Assembly (NCBI GenBank): GCA_937924555.1
Contig: CALDSN010000192.1
Coordinates: forward strand, 1-6,178
Length of the DNA: 6,178 bases
From: an uncultured bacterium
GTDB taxonomy: Bacteria; Cloacimonadota; Cloacimonadia; Cloacimonadales; Cloacimonadaceae
Direction: 5' to 3'
In this document: piece by piece, positions 1-6,056 of the stretch
Numbering within the stretch: the stretch's first letter is position 1
Layout: every line of letters starts with the position of its first letter
Made by a program: the position numbers and the translations under genes
Notes under the pieces: model-generated
Told to the model about the DNA's origin: nothing
Database searches by the model: none
Seen by the model: only the letters and a program-made list of their open reading frames with translations

Positions 1-748
1 AGGTATAAACAAGATATTGCTCCACTATATCCGTGCAAGAGAAAGGCATGGAGAATTGCCTCTGTACTTCGTTGAACAATACATCTCCCCCCTGCTCGCT
101 AATCGTGTCATAAATGTTCTTGTAGATGGGGGGAACACCCAGATACGCCAGGCGCAATCTGGTGGGAAGCGGATCACGCTGCTCTGCCATGCGCATGAAG
201 CTATCCAGTTCCTCTTCGTATTTATCAGGGTTTCCATTGAAGTCTGATGAATTCACCAACCACAAATGGTTCTCCTTACCACTAACTATGCGCTGCTTCC
301 AAGTCCACTCATCCAGCACTCTCAGCTTGGCTCGGATGCCGTCCAGGCGTGTCTTAGCCGCAAGAGTCTCACGGCGGGATACACCGTAATGCGCTTCCAA
401 ACGGCATATCTCCGCATCCAGAGCTTTGTATTCTTTTTCGGGAGGGAAAGAAAAGCGATAAACGGGAAGCCCTTCCTCGTGAATCATATCCAGCAAGGAA
501 TGCCCATTGGAGCAATCCCCCTGCACCACGCCCAACACCTCATCCAGCGAGGAACTGAGGGCTGCGGTGAAGTTACCCTTTATCCAGGTGCAAATGGTGC
601 GGGGAAAGCCTTTTATCTCTGCACTATGCACATGTCTTTCAGCATCCTGAGTGAGGAAGATGTTGTTCAGGTCAATTGGTATGTGCCCGGATGCAGAGAG
701 GACTTCCACTGGGAAGGAGGTGGTAAAGCCAATGCGTTTAGCTTTCAT
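1..748 (-). CDS. 2-hydroxyacyl-CoA dehydratase (HgdB/HGD-D) family protein, 3' end beyond window
   Basis: The first 249 residues are present and the C-terminus is cut by the window edge. The N-terminus MKAKRIGFTTSFPVEVL, followed by GHIPIDLNNIF (21-31), GFPRTICTWIKG (47-58) and VVQGDCSN (74-81), is the pattern of the HGD-D fold that binds a [4Fe-4S] cluster and performs radical dehydration of 2-hydroxyacyl-CoA thioesters. It also occurs in the related benzoyl-CoA reductase family. Cys53, Cys79 and possibly Cys238 (FSMPFSCTDIVEQY) sit where the family places cluster ligands. Members usually need an ATP-driven activator (HgdC/BadF type), which is not visible here. The start ATG is preceded by GGAG with a 7-base gap and overlaps the end of the upstream ABC-F gene by 11 bases (ATGAAAGCTAA), so the two are probably translationally coupled. 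The true substrate cannot be told. Many genomes carry HgdB homologues of unknown function, and this single-chain copy may be one of them. Confidence 0.85.
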   Translation of the reverse strand, partial: MKAKRIGFTTSFPVEVLSASGHIPIDLNNIFLTQDAERHVHSAEIKGFPRTICTWIKGNFTAALSSSLDEVLGVVQGDCSNGHSLLDMIHEEGLPVYRFSFPPEKEYKALDAEICRLEAHYGVSRRETLAAKTRLDGIRAKLRVLDEWTWKQRIVSGKENHLWLVNSSDFNGNPDKYEEELDSFMRMAEQRDPLPTRLRLAYLGVPPIYKNIYDTISEQGGDVLFNEVQRQFSMPFSCTDIVEQYLVYT

Positions 749-2648
749 AGCTAAGCTCCAAATATTGGGTTTCCAGTTCTGCAAGGCGTTCTTTGCTCTG
801 TGCAATCTCCTGCTCTAAGCTTTGCATATCCTGCTGCAGTTTGGCAAGTAAACCAACATCACTGTAGGTGGCAGTTTCGGAGAGCTTGGCATGAACATTC
901 TCCAGATCTGTCTCCAAACTTTGGAGCTTTGCCTGCTCATCTTCGATACTCTTGTGGGCTTGTTGCAAGTACCAAGGATTCAGCTTCTTCTTTCTCTCGC
1001 GGGTAACAGGAGTCATCTTCTCTAACTCTGGAGTAGAGAAAGCCAGCTCGATGGAAGCAGCCAAATCCTTATCAGGCTCTGTGACAGTGTTGATAATAGT
1101 ATTGCCGTCCAATGCCTTGTGAAACACCCAGAACTTGGAGGCGAGATGCTGCATAAAGTAACGGTCGTGAGATACAAACAAAATGGTACCCTTATAGTCC
1201 TGAAGGGCTTTCAGAAGCTCATCACTCATAGCAATATCCAAATGGTTGGTGGGTTCGTCCATGATCAGCAGATTGGGGTTTTGGTGGATGAGCACACTTA
1301 AGTATAGACGGCTCTTTTCTCCACCGCTCAGCACTCCCACCAGCTTATCCACATCATCACCGATGAAGCCAAACCGCGCCAGCCATGAAAGCACATAGCC
1401 ACGCGTCTCCATAGGGACAATTTGCCACAGGGTGTCTATCACACTGAGGTTTTCATCCAGCGCGAGCTGATGCTGGTCGTAGTAACCTATCTCCAAGCTG
1501 GCTCCAATCTTGAGGTTTCCCTCAGTTATATCCCTCTCCCCCATCAGTATCTTAAGCAGAGTGGTCTTGCCGCAGCCGTTTGGACCTATAATACATACTC
1601 TATCCTTATAATGGGCTTTCAGGTTCACTTGCTTAGCCAGCATCTGTCCATCTGGAGTTCCGAACATAACATCATGCAGGATATATATGTCGTTACCGCT
1701 GCGGGAAGAGCTGCTGATGTTCAGGTGGATACGCTTCTCTTGGCTTGGCTTCTGCACAATCTCCATGCGGGATAGCATCTTCAGGCGTGACTTAGCCATA
1801 TTAGTCTTTTGCCCCGCAATATTCTTGGCGATGAAGGCTTGGGTTTCGTTGATGAACTTCTGTTGTCGGTCATATTGCCGTTCTTGAGCCATACGGGCAA
1901 TCGCATCGGCTTGAGCGAAGGAGTTGTAATTGCCCTTAGTGATGCTAAGGTTGCCCTCTCGCAGACTGTATATGCTGTTTACCGTGTTATCTAAAAACAC
2001 CCTATCGTGAGAAACCACCAAGAAGGGATGCGGTAACTGGTTCAGATACCTTTCCAGCCAGGCAATCATTGCAACATCCAAGTGGTTGGTAGGTTCATCC
2101 AGTATCAGGAGGTCATAGGGCATCATCAGGATTGCCGCCAAACAGATACGGGTCTGCTCTCCACCGCTAAACAAGCCCAAAGGCTTATCATAAGCTTCTT
2201 CGGTGAAGCCAAGCGAGTTGCATACATACTTCAGTTCGTTATCATACTCATCCCCGCCAAGACTGTGGTAGTTATCCAAGTCACGGTTGAGAGTTGCTTC
2301 GATGCCGGTATCATACCTGGTACTAAGCTGAGCCGAAAGAGTATCGATGCTGTGCCGAAGAGCCAGCAAGTCCGGTCTGGCTGACTTGATGTGCTCTATC
2401 ATCGTGGTTGAAGGGTCCAACTGCATATTCTGGGACAAATAGGCAATACGGCATTTCTTGGCTCGCAGGATACTTCCTTCGGTGGGGTTAAGCATCCCCA
2501 GCATCAGCTTTATCAGGGTGCTCTTTCCGCTTCCGTTGCTTCCAATAAGCCCGATACGACTGTTGTGCTCGATAGTACAGTTCACCCCCCTAAGCACAAA
2601 GGTGCCGGCAAACTCTATTCCGCAATCTATTACTTGGATTAAACTCAT
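738..2648 (-). CDS. ABC-F family ATPase (ribosome-associated, Uup/YheS/ABCF3-like)
   Basis: This 636-residue soluble protein has two fused ABC ATPase domains and no membrane segments, which is the ABC-F plan. Known members bind the ribosomal E site and act on translation, stalled ribosomes or antibiotic-bound ribosomes. Domain 1 has Walker A GSNGSGKST (36-44), signature SGGEQ (161-165), Walker B with catalytic Glu in ILDEPTNHLD (182-191) and the switch His in SHD (213-215). A charged helical linker lies at about 240-302, where the family's tRNA-interaction motif sits. Domain 2 has GPNGCGKTT (355-363), LSGGEKSR (440-447), IMDEPTNHLD (462-471) and SHD (493-495). From about 549 on there is a Lys/Glu-rich helical tail, a predicted C-terminal coiled coil as in Uup. 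All catalytic residues look intact. The reading frame stays open upstream to an ATG at 2747, but MSLIQVIDCGIEFAG is the usual family N-terminus, so I start at 2648. No strong Shine-Dalgarno is visible there. The exact subfamily is not certain. Confidence 0.93.
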   Translation of the reverse strand: MSLIQVIDCGIEFAGTFVLRGVNCTIEHNSRIGLIGSNGSGKSTLIKLMLGMLNPTEGSILRAKKCRIAYLSQNMQLDPSTTMIEHIKSARPDLLALRHSIDTLSAQLSTRYDTGIEATLNRDLDNYHSLGGDEYDNELKYVCNSLGFTEEAYDKPLGLFSGGEQTRICLAAILMMPYDLLILDEPTNHLDVAMIAWLERYLNQLPHPFLVVSHDRVFLDNTVNSIYSLREGNLSITKGNYNSFAQADAIARMAQERQYDRQQKFINETQAFIAKNIAGQKTNMAKSRLKMLSRMEIVQKPSQEKRIHLNISSSSRSGNDIYILHDVMFGTPDGQMLAKQVNLKAHYKDRVCIIGPNGCGKTTLLKILMGERDITEGNLKIGASLEIGYYDQHQLALDENLSVIDTLWQIVPMETRGYVLSWLARFGFIGDDVDKLVGVLSGGEKSRLYLSVLIHQNPNLLIMDEPTNHLDIAMSDELLKALQDYKGTILFVSHDRYFMQHLASKFWVFHKALDGNTIINTVTEPDKDLAASIELAFSTPELEKMTPVTRERKKKLNPWYLQQAHKSIEDEQAKLQSLETDLENVHAKLSETATYSDVGLLAKLQQDMQSLEQEIAQSKERLAELETQYLELSYES

Positions 2649-2712
2649 TCTAAAGTACCATTCTCGAATATTTGTGATGGGCGCGAAATGACTATCCCGT
2701 GCCGATTTGGAG

Positions 2713-2741
2713 ATACTCAGGAAAGGTGCTTGTGCTGTCAA
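2713..2741 (-). promoter_or_regulatory. Candidate sigma70-type promoter for the ABC-F/dehydratase operon
   Basis: On the minus strand a perfect -35 hexamer TTGACA (2741-2736) is followed after 17 bases by GAGTAT (2718-2713), a 3-of-6 match to TATAAT that keeps A2, A5 and T6. Transcription would start near 2706, giving a leader of about 58 bases before the ABC-F ATG at 2648. This supports 2648 over the ATG at 2747, which would lie upstream of this transcript's start. A second TTGACA (2761-2756) lies 20 bases further upstream but has no -10 at a good distance. The -35 is strong and the -10 weak, so this is only a candidate. Confidence 0.4.
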
Positions 2742-2780
2742 CCACATTTTTTGCTTGTCAAAAAAAGGGGATTGGATTTC

Positions 2781-2899
2781 TTAGCATCTAACCGGTTCGG
2801 GATGTAGCGCAGCCCGGCTAGCGTACTTGAATGGGGTTCAAGTGGTCGCAGGTTCAAATCCTGTCATCCCGACCAGTTTTCTTTAGACCGGTTAGCTAA
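2781..2899. repeat. Inverted repeat flanking the tRNA-Pro gene
   Basis: The left arm is TTAGC (2781-2785), then ATC, then TAACCGGT (2789-2796). The right arm is ACCGGTTA (2887-2894) directly followed by GCTAA (2895-2899). The arms are complementary over 8 + 5 base pairs with a three-base bulge (ATC) on the left. The left arm ends one base before the tRNA 5' end, and the right arm starts 12 bases after the encoded CCA. In a precursor transcript the arms could form a helix nearly continuous with the acceptor stem, which may affect 5' and 3' end processing. Because ACCGGT is itself a palindrome, ACCGGTT also appears as a direct repeat (2791-2797 and 2887-2893). Confidence 0.6.
2798..2875 (+). 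tRNA. trnP: tRNA-Pro, anticodon GGG
   Basis: The full cloverleaf can be folded by hand. The acceptor stem CGGGATG (2798-2804) pairs with CATCCCG (2865-2871). The D arm is GCGC (2807-2810) with GCGT (2821-2824), including one G-U pair. The anticodon stem CTTGA (2826-2830) pairs with TCAAG (2838-2842) around the loop ATGGGGT, giving anticodon GGG at 2833-2835, which reads the proline codon CCC. The T arm is GCAGG (2848-2852) with CCTGT (2860-2864) around loop TTCAAAT. The discriminator is A2872 and the 3' CCA (2873-2875) is encoded. It is the only plus-strand gene in the window, divergent from the ABC-F gene and convergent with htpG. No convincing plus-strand promoter is visible. TAGCAT (2782-2787) is a possible -10 but has no well-spaced -35. 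Confidence 0.97.
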
Positions 2900-2915
2900 A
2901 CATCAGCCTTATATA

Positions 2916-2950
2916 AACAAAGGGTGCTCAATCACTGAGCACCCTTTGTT
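2916..2950. terminator. Bidirectional intrinsic terminator between tRNA-Pro and htpG
   Basis: There is a perfect 15-bp stem (2916-2930 with 2936-2950) around the five-base loop ATCAC, with core GGGTGCTCA/TGAGCACCC. The outer A-rich and T-rich flanks supply T-rich 3' tails in both directions: TTTGTTGTAT on the plus strand for the tRNA, and TTTGTTTATAT on the minus strand for htpG. It sits 13 bases past the htpG stop and about 40 bases past the tRNA, where a shared terminator for the two convergent transcripts is expected. Confidence 0.88.
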
Positions 2951-2963
2951 GTATCTATCACAT

Positions 2964-4961
2964 TTATTGGATGTAGCTTAGCACCTGGTTTGCTTTGGCG
3001 ATGAAGTCCTTCAATTCCTTCCCGCTAAATGGCTTTTGCTCCAGTAGTGACAGGTCGTGGATATAGGAGCAGAGAGTGTTTACCTCGTCCTGCTTACCCG
3101 CACTATCCAGTTCCACTATCTTCTTAATCACGTGGTTCTCACGGTTCACAACCAGAGAGTGATACTTCAGCATATCGGCAGAGTTATTCTGGCGGTTCAG
3201 CATATCCATATCGTGCCAACGGCGCATGAACTCGCTAAACACAATCATTGCCGGGATCTCACTGCTCTTCAAGCTCTTCACTTCTATTTTCAGTTCACTG
3301 AAAGCATGGTCATGGATTTCCTTCATCGCCTCTGCCCCCAGTTCCTTCTTAACTTCCAAGGGCAACTCATAAGGTTTAACTATGCTCTGCTCACCTTGCT
3401 GTACAATATACGGTGCCAGGGCGGTGACCGCCACAGGATGCTTCTTGATGAATTCCGCATAGCTGTCTTTGCTGAAGCTTGCTTCCACATTCTGTCCCAT
3501 CGCTTTATAGAATATATTCTTTAGCTTGTCTTCCAGCTCCGCGTTATCAGTTCCCTCATCCTTGTTCACCATCAAGTCATTCATCTCGGAATCTATCCGC
3601 AAGAACTCAATCTTATCCAGCTTGCTTTCCAGCCTTTGGTAGAGGTGCATATCGAGAGGACTGTTTTGGAATACCACCTCAATCCCCTGCTCTTTCATCA
3701 AGTTCAGATAGCTAACCAAGGTGTCTTCGCTACCCGCATACCAAATCTTGGTCTTTTCGTCACCGCTGTTGTTGCGAGTTTTATACTCTTCCACCGTCAC
3801 ATAATCTCCGGAAGCAGTCTTGAAGATAACAATGTCCTTCATAGCCTCGAAGAAATCATCTTCTTTCAGCAGACCAAACTTGATGAAGGTGTTAATATCT
3901 TCCCAGTATTCCTCATACTTCTTGCGGTCTTCTTTGAAGGTATTATTGAAGTGATCGGCGACCTTCTTGATGATGTATTGGCTAATCTTTTTCACCTGTG
4001 TGTCATTCTGCAGGAAGCTGCGAGACACATTGAGTGGGATATCCGGGATGTCTATGCCACCTTTAAGCAGAAGTAGGAATTCCGGGATGAGGTCTTCCAG
4101 ATTATCTGCCACAAACACATTGTTGCAGAACAGCTTCACCTCACCCTTAAAGAACTCAGGTTCGTTACGCAGTTTGGGGAAATAGAGGATTCCTTTCAGA
4201 TTGAAGGGGAAATCAACATTCAAATGTATCCAGAACACAGGGTCAACGTAGTCGTGAAATACCTGTTTGTAGAACTCTTTATACTCTTCTTCGGTCACAT
4301 CCTTGGGGGCACGGTTCCACAAAGCTTCCTTCTGGTTCACCTGCTTGTCGCCAAACATGATGGGATAGGGCATGAAATTGCAGTATCTCTCCAAGATGTC
4401 CTGTATCTTCTTTTCTTCAGCGTAATCAGGGTTATCATCGTTCAAATGGATGGTGATGGTGGTTCCCACTTCCTTGCGTTTGCCTTTGCCCATGCTGTAT
4501 TCAGTGGAGCCATCGCACTCCCAAAAAGCAGGCTCACTACCTTCCACATAGCTGAGGGAATCGATGGTTACCTTATCCGCAACCATGAAGGATGAGTAGA
4601 AGCCTAAACCAAAGTGTCCAATGATGTTATTCTGTACATCCTTAAACTTGTTGATGAACTCCTCTGCCCCGGAAAAGGCAATCTGATTGATATACTTTTT
4701 AATCTCTTCCGCTGTCATGCCGATGCCATAGTCTATCACCTGAAGGGTCTTTTTACCCTTATCAAGCTTTACTTCAACCTTCATATCTTCCAGTTTGAAG
4801 TTCGGGTCTGCATATTTGCGCTTGGACATCGCATCCACCGAGTTGGACACAAGTTCCCGCAAGAAGATATCATGCTGGGAATATAGCCATTTCTTTATGA
4901 TAGGAAAGATGTTCTCGGTATGTATGCTCAAGCTTCCCTTTTCTTTTTTCTTTTCTGCCAT
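2964..4961 (-). CDS. htpG: HtpG, bacterial Hsp90 chaperone
   Basis: This 665-residue cytosolic, ATP-dependent dimeric chaperone remodels client proteins, often together with DnaK. The length is somewhat above the roughly 620-650 of many bacterial HtpG. The GHKL N-terminal ATPase domain shows FLRELVSNSVDA with catalytic Glu36 and Mg-site Asn40, DYGIGM with adenine-contacting Asp77, the lid region IAFSGAEEF, and the glycine-rich IIGHFGLGFYSSFMV (about 113-127). The middle domain has FWIHLNVDFPF and IPLNVSRSFLQND with the conserved Arg314 that contacts ATP. The C-terminal dimerisation domain follows, and no eukaryote-type charged linker or MEEVD tail is present. A TTG start at 4967 is possible, but AAGGAG (4974-4969) lies 7 bases before the ATG at 4961 and only one base before the TTG, so I start at 4961. 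The usual DNGIGM or DTGIGM motif is DYGIGM here. The gene appears to be transcribed alone, from its own promoter to the shared terminator. Confidence 0.97.
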   Translation of the reverse strand: MAEKKKEKGSLSIHTENIFPIIKKWLYSQHDIFLRELVSNSVDAMSKRKYADPNFKLEDMKVEVKLDKGKKTLQVIDYGIGMTAEEIKKYINQIAFSGAEEFINKFKDVQNNIIGHFGLGFYSSFMVADKVTIDSLSYVEGSEPAFWECDGSTEYSMGKGKRKEVGTTITIHLNDDNPDYAEEKKIQDILERYCNFMPYPIMFGDKQVNQKEALWNRAPKDVTEEEYKEFYKQVFHDYVDPVFWIHLNVDFPFNLKGILYFPKLRNEPEFFKGEVKLFCNNVFVADNLEDLIPEFLLLLKGGIDIPDIPLNVSRSFLQNDTQVKKISQYIIKKVADHFNNTFKEDRKKYEEYWEDINTFIKFGLLKEDDFFEAMKDIVIFKTASGDYVTVEEYKTRNNSGDEKTKIWYAGSEDTLVSYLNLMKEQGIEVVFQNSPLDMHLYQRLESKLDKIEFLRIDSEMNDLMVNKDEGTDNAELEDKLKNIFYKAMGQNVEASFSKDSYAEFIKKHPVAVTALAPYIVQQGEQSIVKPYELPLEVKKELGAEAMKEIHDHAFSELKIEVKSLKSSEIPAMIVFSEFMRRWHDMDMLNRQNNSADMLKYHSLVVNRENHVIKKIVELDSAGKQDEVNTLCSYIHDLSLLEQKPFSGKELKDFIAKANQVLSYIQ

Positions 4962-4968
4962 GTTCAAA

Positions 4969-4974
4969 CTCCTT
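4969..4974 (-). promoter_or_regulatory. Shine-Dalgarno site of htpG
   Basis: AAGGAG on the minus strand is followed by seven bases and then ATG (4961). The near-ideal spacing decides the start in favour of ATG over the in-frame TTG at 4967, which would be one base from the site. Confidence 0.85.
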
Positions 4975-4999
4975 AATAGTAGTTAGTTCAATTCTGGTG

Positions 5000-5029
5000 A
5001 TAATCTAAGCAAGTGCTGATATTTGTCAA
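5000..5029 (-). promoter_or_regulatory. Candidate sigma70-type promoter of htpG
   Basis: A perfect TTGACA -35 (5029-5024) is followed by TAGATT (5007-5002) after 16 bases, or by GATTAT (5005-5000) after 18. Each is a 4-of-6 match to TATAAT. The start point would be near 4994, giving a leader of roughly 30 bases that includes the AAGGAG site. There is no proper CIRCE operator (TTAGCACTC-N9-GAGTGCTAA): only one half, TCAGCACTT, is recognisable. HrcA control of this heat-shock gene is therefore not supported. Confidence 0.6.
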
Positions 5030-5287
5030 GCCTTTTTAGCAGTCCACAGATGTGATTGCTAACATTAATCCTCCGGCCCTCGTGCAATTATGCCGTCAAC
5101 GCCTATCAATACATGCTTAATCGGCTACTTGCCCCCAATTCGCTTGACTCGTCAACCCCTCGTGATTCCCTCGTGATTCCCGGGTCGGACGAGGGAGTCA
5201 CCCGGGAGTCTCCTCAGAGTGAATAAACACAGAAATAGGCAGCGGGGTGTGCGGGAAATGGGAAATAATGTAGAGGCTAAAAGATGA
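5030..5287. other. Intergenic region between the ABC ATPase gene and the htpG promoter
   Basis: No credible gene is visible on either strand of this 258-base stretch, and no tRNA or riboswitch fold that I recognise. It is the 3' flank of the ATPase operon and lies upstream of htpG. It holds a CCCTCGTG at 5077-5084, the palindrome TTGAC-TC-GTCAA at 5144-5155, and the 11-mer repeat cluster described separately. The part from 5222 to 5287 shows nothing distinct. No T-tract-backed hairpin follows the ATPase stop codon, so the end of that transcript is not defined. Confidence 0.6.
5153..5210. repeat. 11-bp-periodic mirror-organised repeat cluster
   Basis: Five degenerate 11-mers are packed almost without gaps. 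In the plus sense they are CAACCCCTCGT (5153-5163), GATTCCCTCGT (5164-5174) and GATTCCCGGGT (5175-5185). After the spacer CGG come two units in reverse sense, ACGAGGGAGTC (5189-5199) and ACCCGGGAGTC (5200-5210). The consensus is GAYTCCC-TC/GG-GT. The four central units form a 22-bp near-palindrome around CGG, with two internal 2x2 mismatches and two G-T positions. Shifted pairings that match like with like are better but leave a 14-base loop: CCCGGGT with ACCCGGG, or CCCTCGT with ACGAGGG. No T-run follows on either strand, so it does not look like a standard terminator. It could be a REP-like element, a protein-binding array or an RNA structure. Confidence 0.8.
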
Positions 5288-6055
5288 CTATGAGCAGAAG
5301 TGGGCTTTAATGTCAGTTTTCAATGCTTGCTTGGCAAGCTCGTCTGCCCCTATATTCAATGGAATAGGTATGCTTTGAGTGAAGCTCCCCGGATTTTTAC
5401 ACATCAGCTCTATTCTGTCGGAGAGCAGGATCGCCTCCTCGATATCGTGTGTGACAAGGATTATGGTTAGTTTAAGCTCGCGCACGATGCTCTTAAGCCA
5501 ATCCTGAAGCTGGCTGCGGGTTAATGAATCGAGGCTGGCATATGGTTCATCTAATAGCAATAAGGTTGAGCCGGTCATATAGGTACGCAGTAAGGCTACC
5601 CGCTGCTTTAAGCCACCCGATAACTGGTGCGGATGGTGCTTGGCGTGGTGCTCCAGACCAAAGAGAGGTAGTAGTTCATCCACTTTCTTGGTAGCGTTCG
5701 GGATATCCCTGCCCTTAACCCGAACCGGGAGAAGGATATTCTGCATCACATTTAACCATGGGAAAAGCAAATCCTCTTGTGGCATATAACCCAAGTATCC
5801 TGTCCTGCCGGTAATGTCCCTGCCCTGATATTGGATTTGTCCCCTGTCCGGCTTGCTAACCCCCGCAAGTAGCTCCAGAAAGGTACTCTTGCCACAGCCA
5901 CTGGAACCCAGAATGCTAACAAACTCGCCATCATATATATAAAAGTTAACCGCCTCCAATACAACAGAAAGACTGTTGCGATAAAGAAAAGACTTCTTTA
6001 TCTCTTTAGCTTCCAGTATAATGCTTCTATCCATTGAAGGCGGTTTATTCATCAT
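5288..6055 (-). CDS. ABC transporter ATP-binding protein, ThiZ/SsuB/TauB type
   Basis: This 255-residue cytoplasmic ATPase would energise an importer. Numbered from the ATG at 6055, it has Walker A GSSGCGKST (50-58), Q-loop Gln93 in YMPQEDLLFPW, signature LSGGLKQR (145-152), Walker B LLLLDEP (165-171) with catalytic Glu170, the D-loop SLD and the switch His203 in VTHDIEEA. The stretch RVALLRTYMTGSTLLLLDEP and the PWLNVMQNILLPV region are characteristic of the nitrate/sulfonate/taurine/thiamine-precursor group, with ThiZ the closest in my judgement. The frame is open up to a GTG at 6100, but that would overlap the upstream gene by 44 bases. I chose ATG 6055, one base after the upstream stop (TAATATG), which suits translational coupling. 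ATG 6052 and 6034 are also possible, and none has a clear Shine-Dalgarno. The substrate is inferred only from the neighbour. No permease follows downstream. Confidence 0.92.
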   Translation of the reverse strand: MMNKPPSMDRSIILEAKEIKKSFLYRNSLSVVLEAVNFYIYDGEFVSILGSSGCGKSTFLELLAGVSKPDRGQIQYQGRDITGRTGYLGYMPQEDLLFPWLNVMQNILLPVRVKGRDIPNATKKVDELLPLFGLEHHAKHHPHQLSGGLKQRVALLRTYMTGSTLLLLDEPYASLDSLTRSQLQDWLKSIVRELKLTIILVTHDIEEAILLSDRIELMCKNPGSFTQSIPIPLNIGADELAKQALKTDIKAHFCS

Positions 6056-6056
6056 A

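Noticed and set aside
266..754. Plus-strand open frame of 162 codons
   Set aside because: It lies antisense to the dehydratase-like gene, whose minus-strand translation matches a known family with its conserved cysteines. The plus-strand product resembles nothing and has no good ribosome site.
2649..2747. 33-residue N-terminal extension of the ABC-F protein from ATG 2747
   Set aside because: The extension does not look like any ABC-F N-terminus, and the likely promoter -35 and -10 lie within it. The start at 2648 gives the usual family beginning.
2798..2899. tRNA used as an integration (att) site
   Set aside because: No copy of the tRNA 3' end and no integrase appear in the window. The flanking repeats are inverted and lie outside the tRNA.
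3057..3524. Plus-strand open frame of 155 codons, and others opposite htpG
   Set aside because: These are antisense shadows of the fully conserved htpG reading frame.
5000..5030. CIRCE (HrcA) operator near the htpG promoter
   Set aside because: Only TCAGCACTT resembles the left half. The right half GAGTGCTAA is absent at the required 9-base spacing.
5164..5210. Array read as the intrinsic terminator of the ATPase operon
   Set aside because: The hairpins are GC-rich and stable, but no T-run follows the stem on either strand, so classical intrinsic termination is not supported.
5153..5221. Array read as a CRISPR fragment
   Set aside because: The units are 11 bp with no unique spacers and reverse their orientation midway, unlike CRISPR repeats of about 25-40 bp with spacers.
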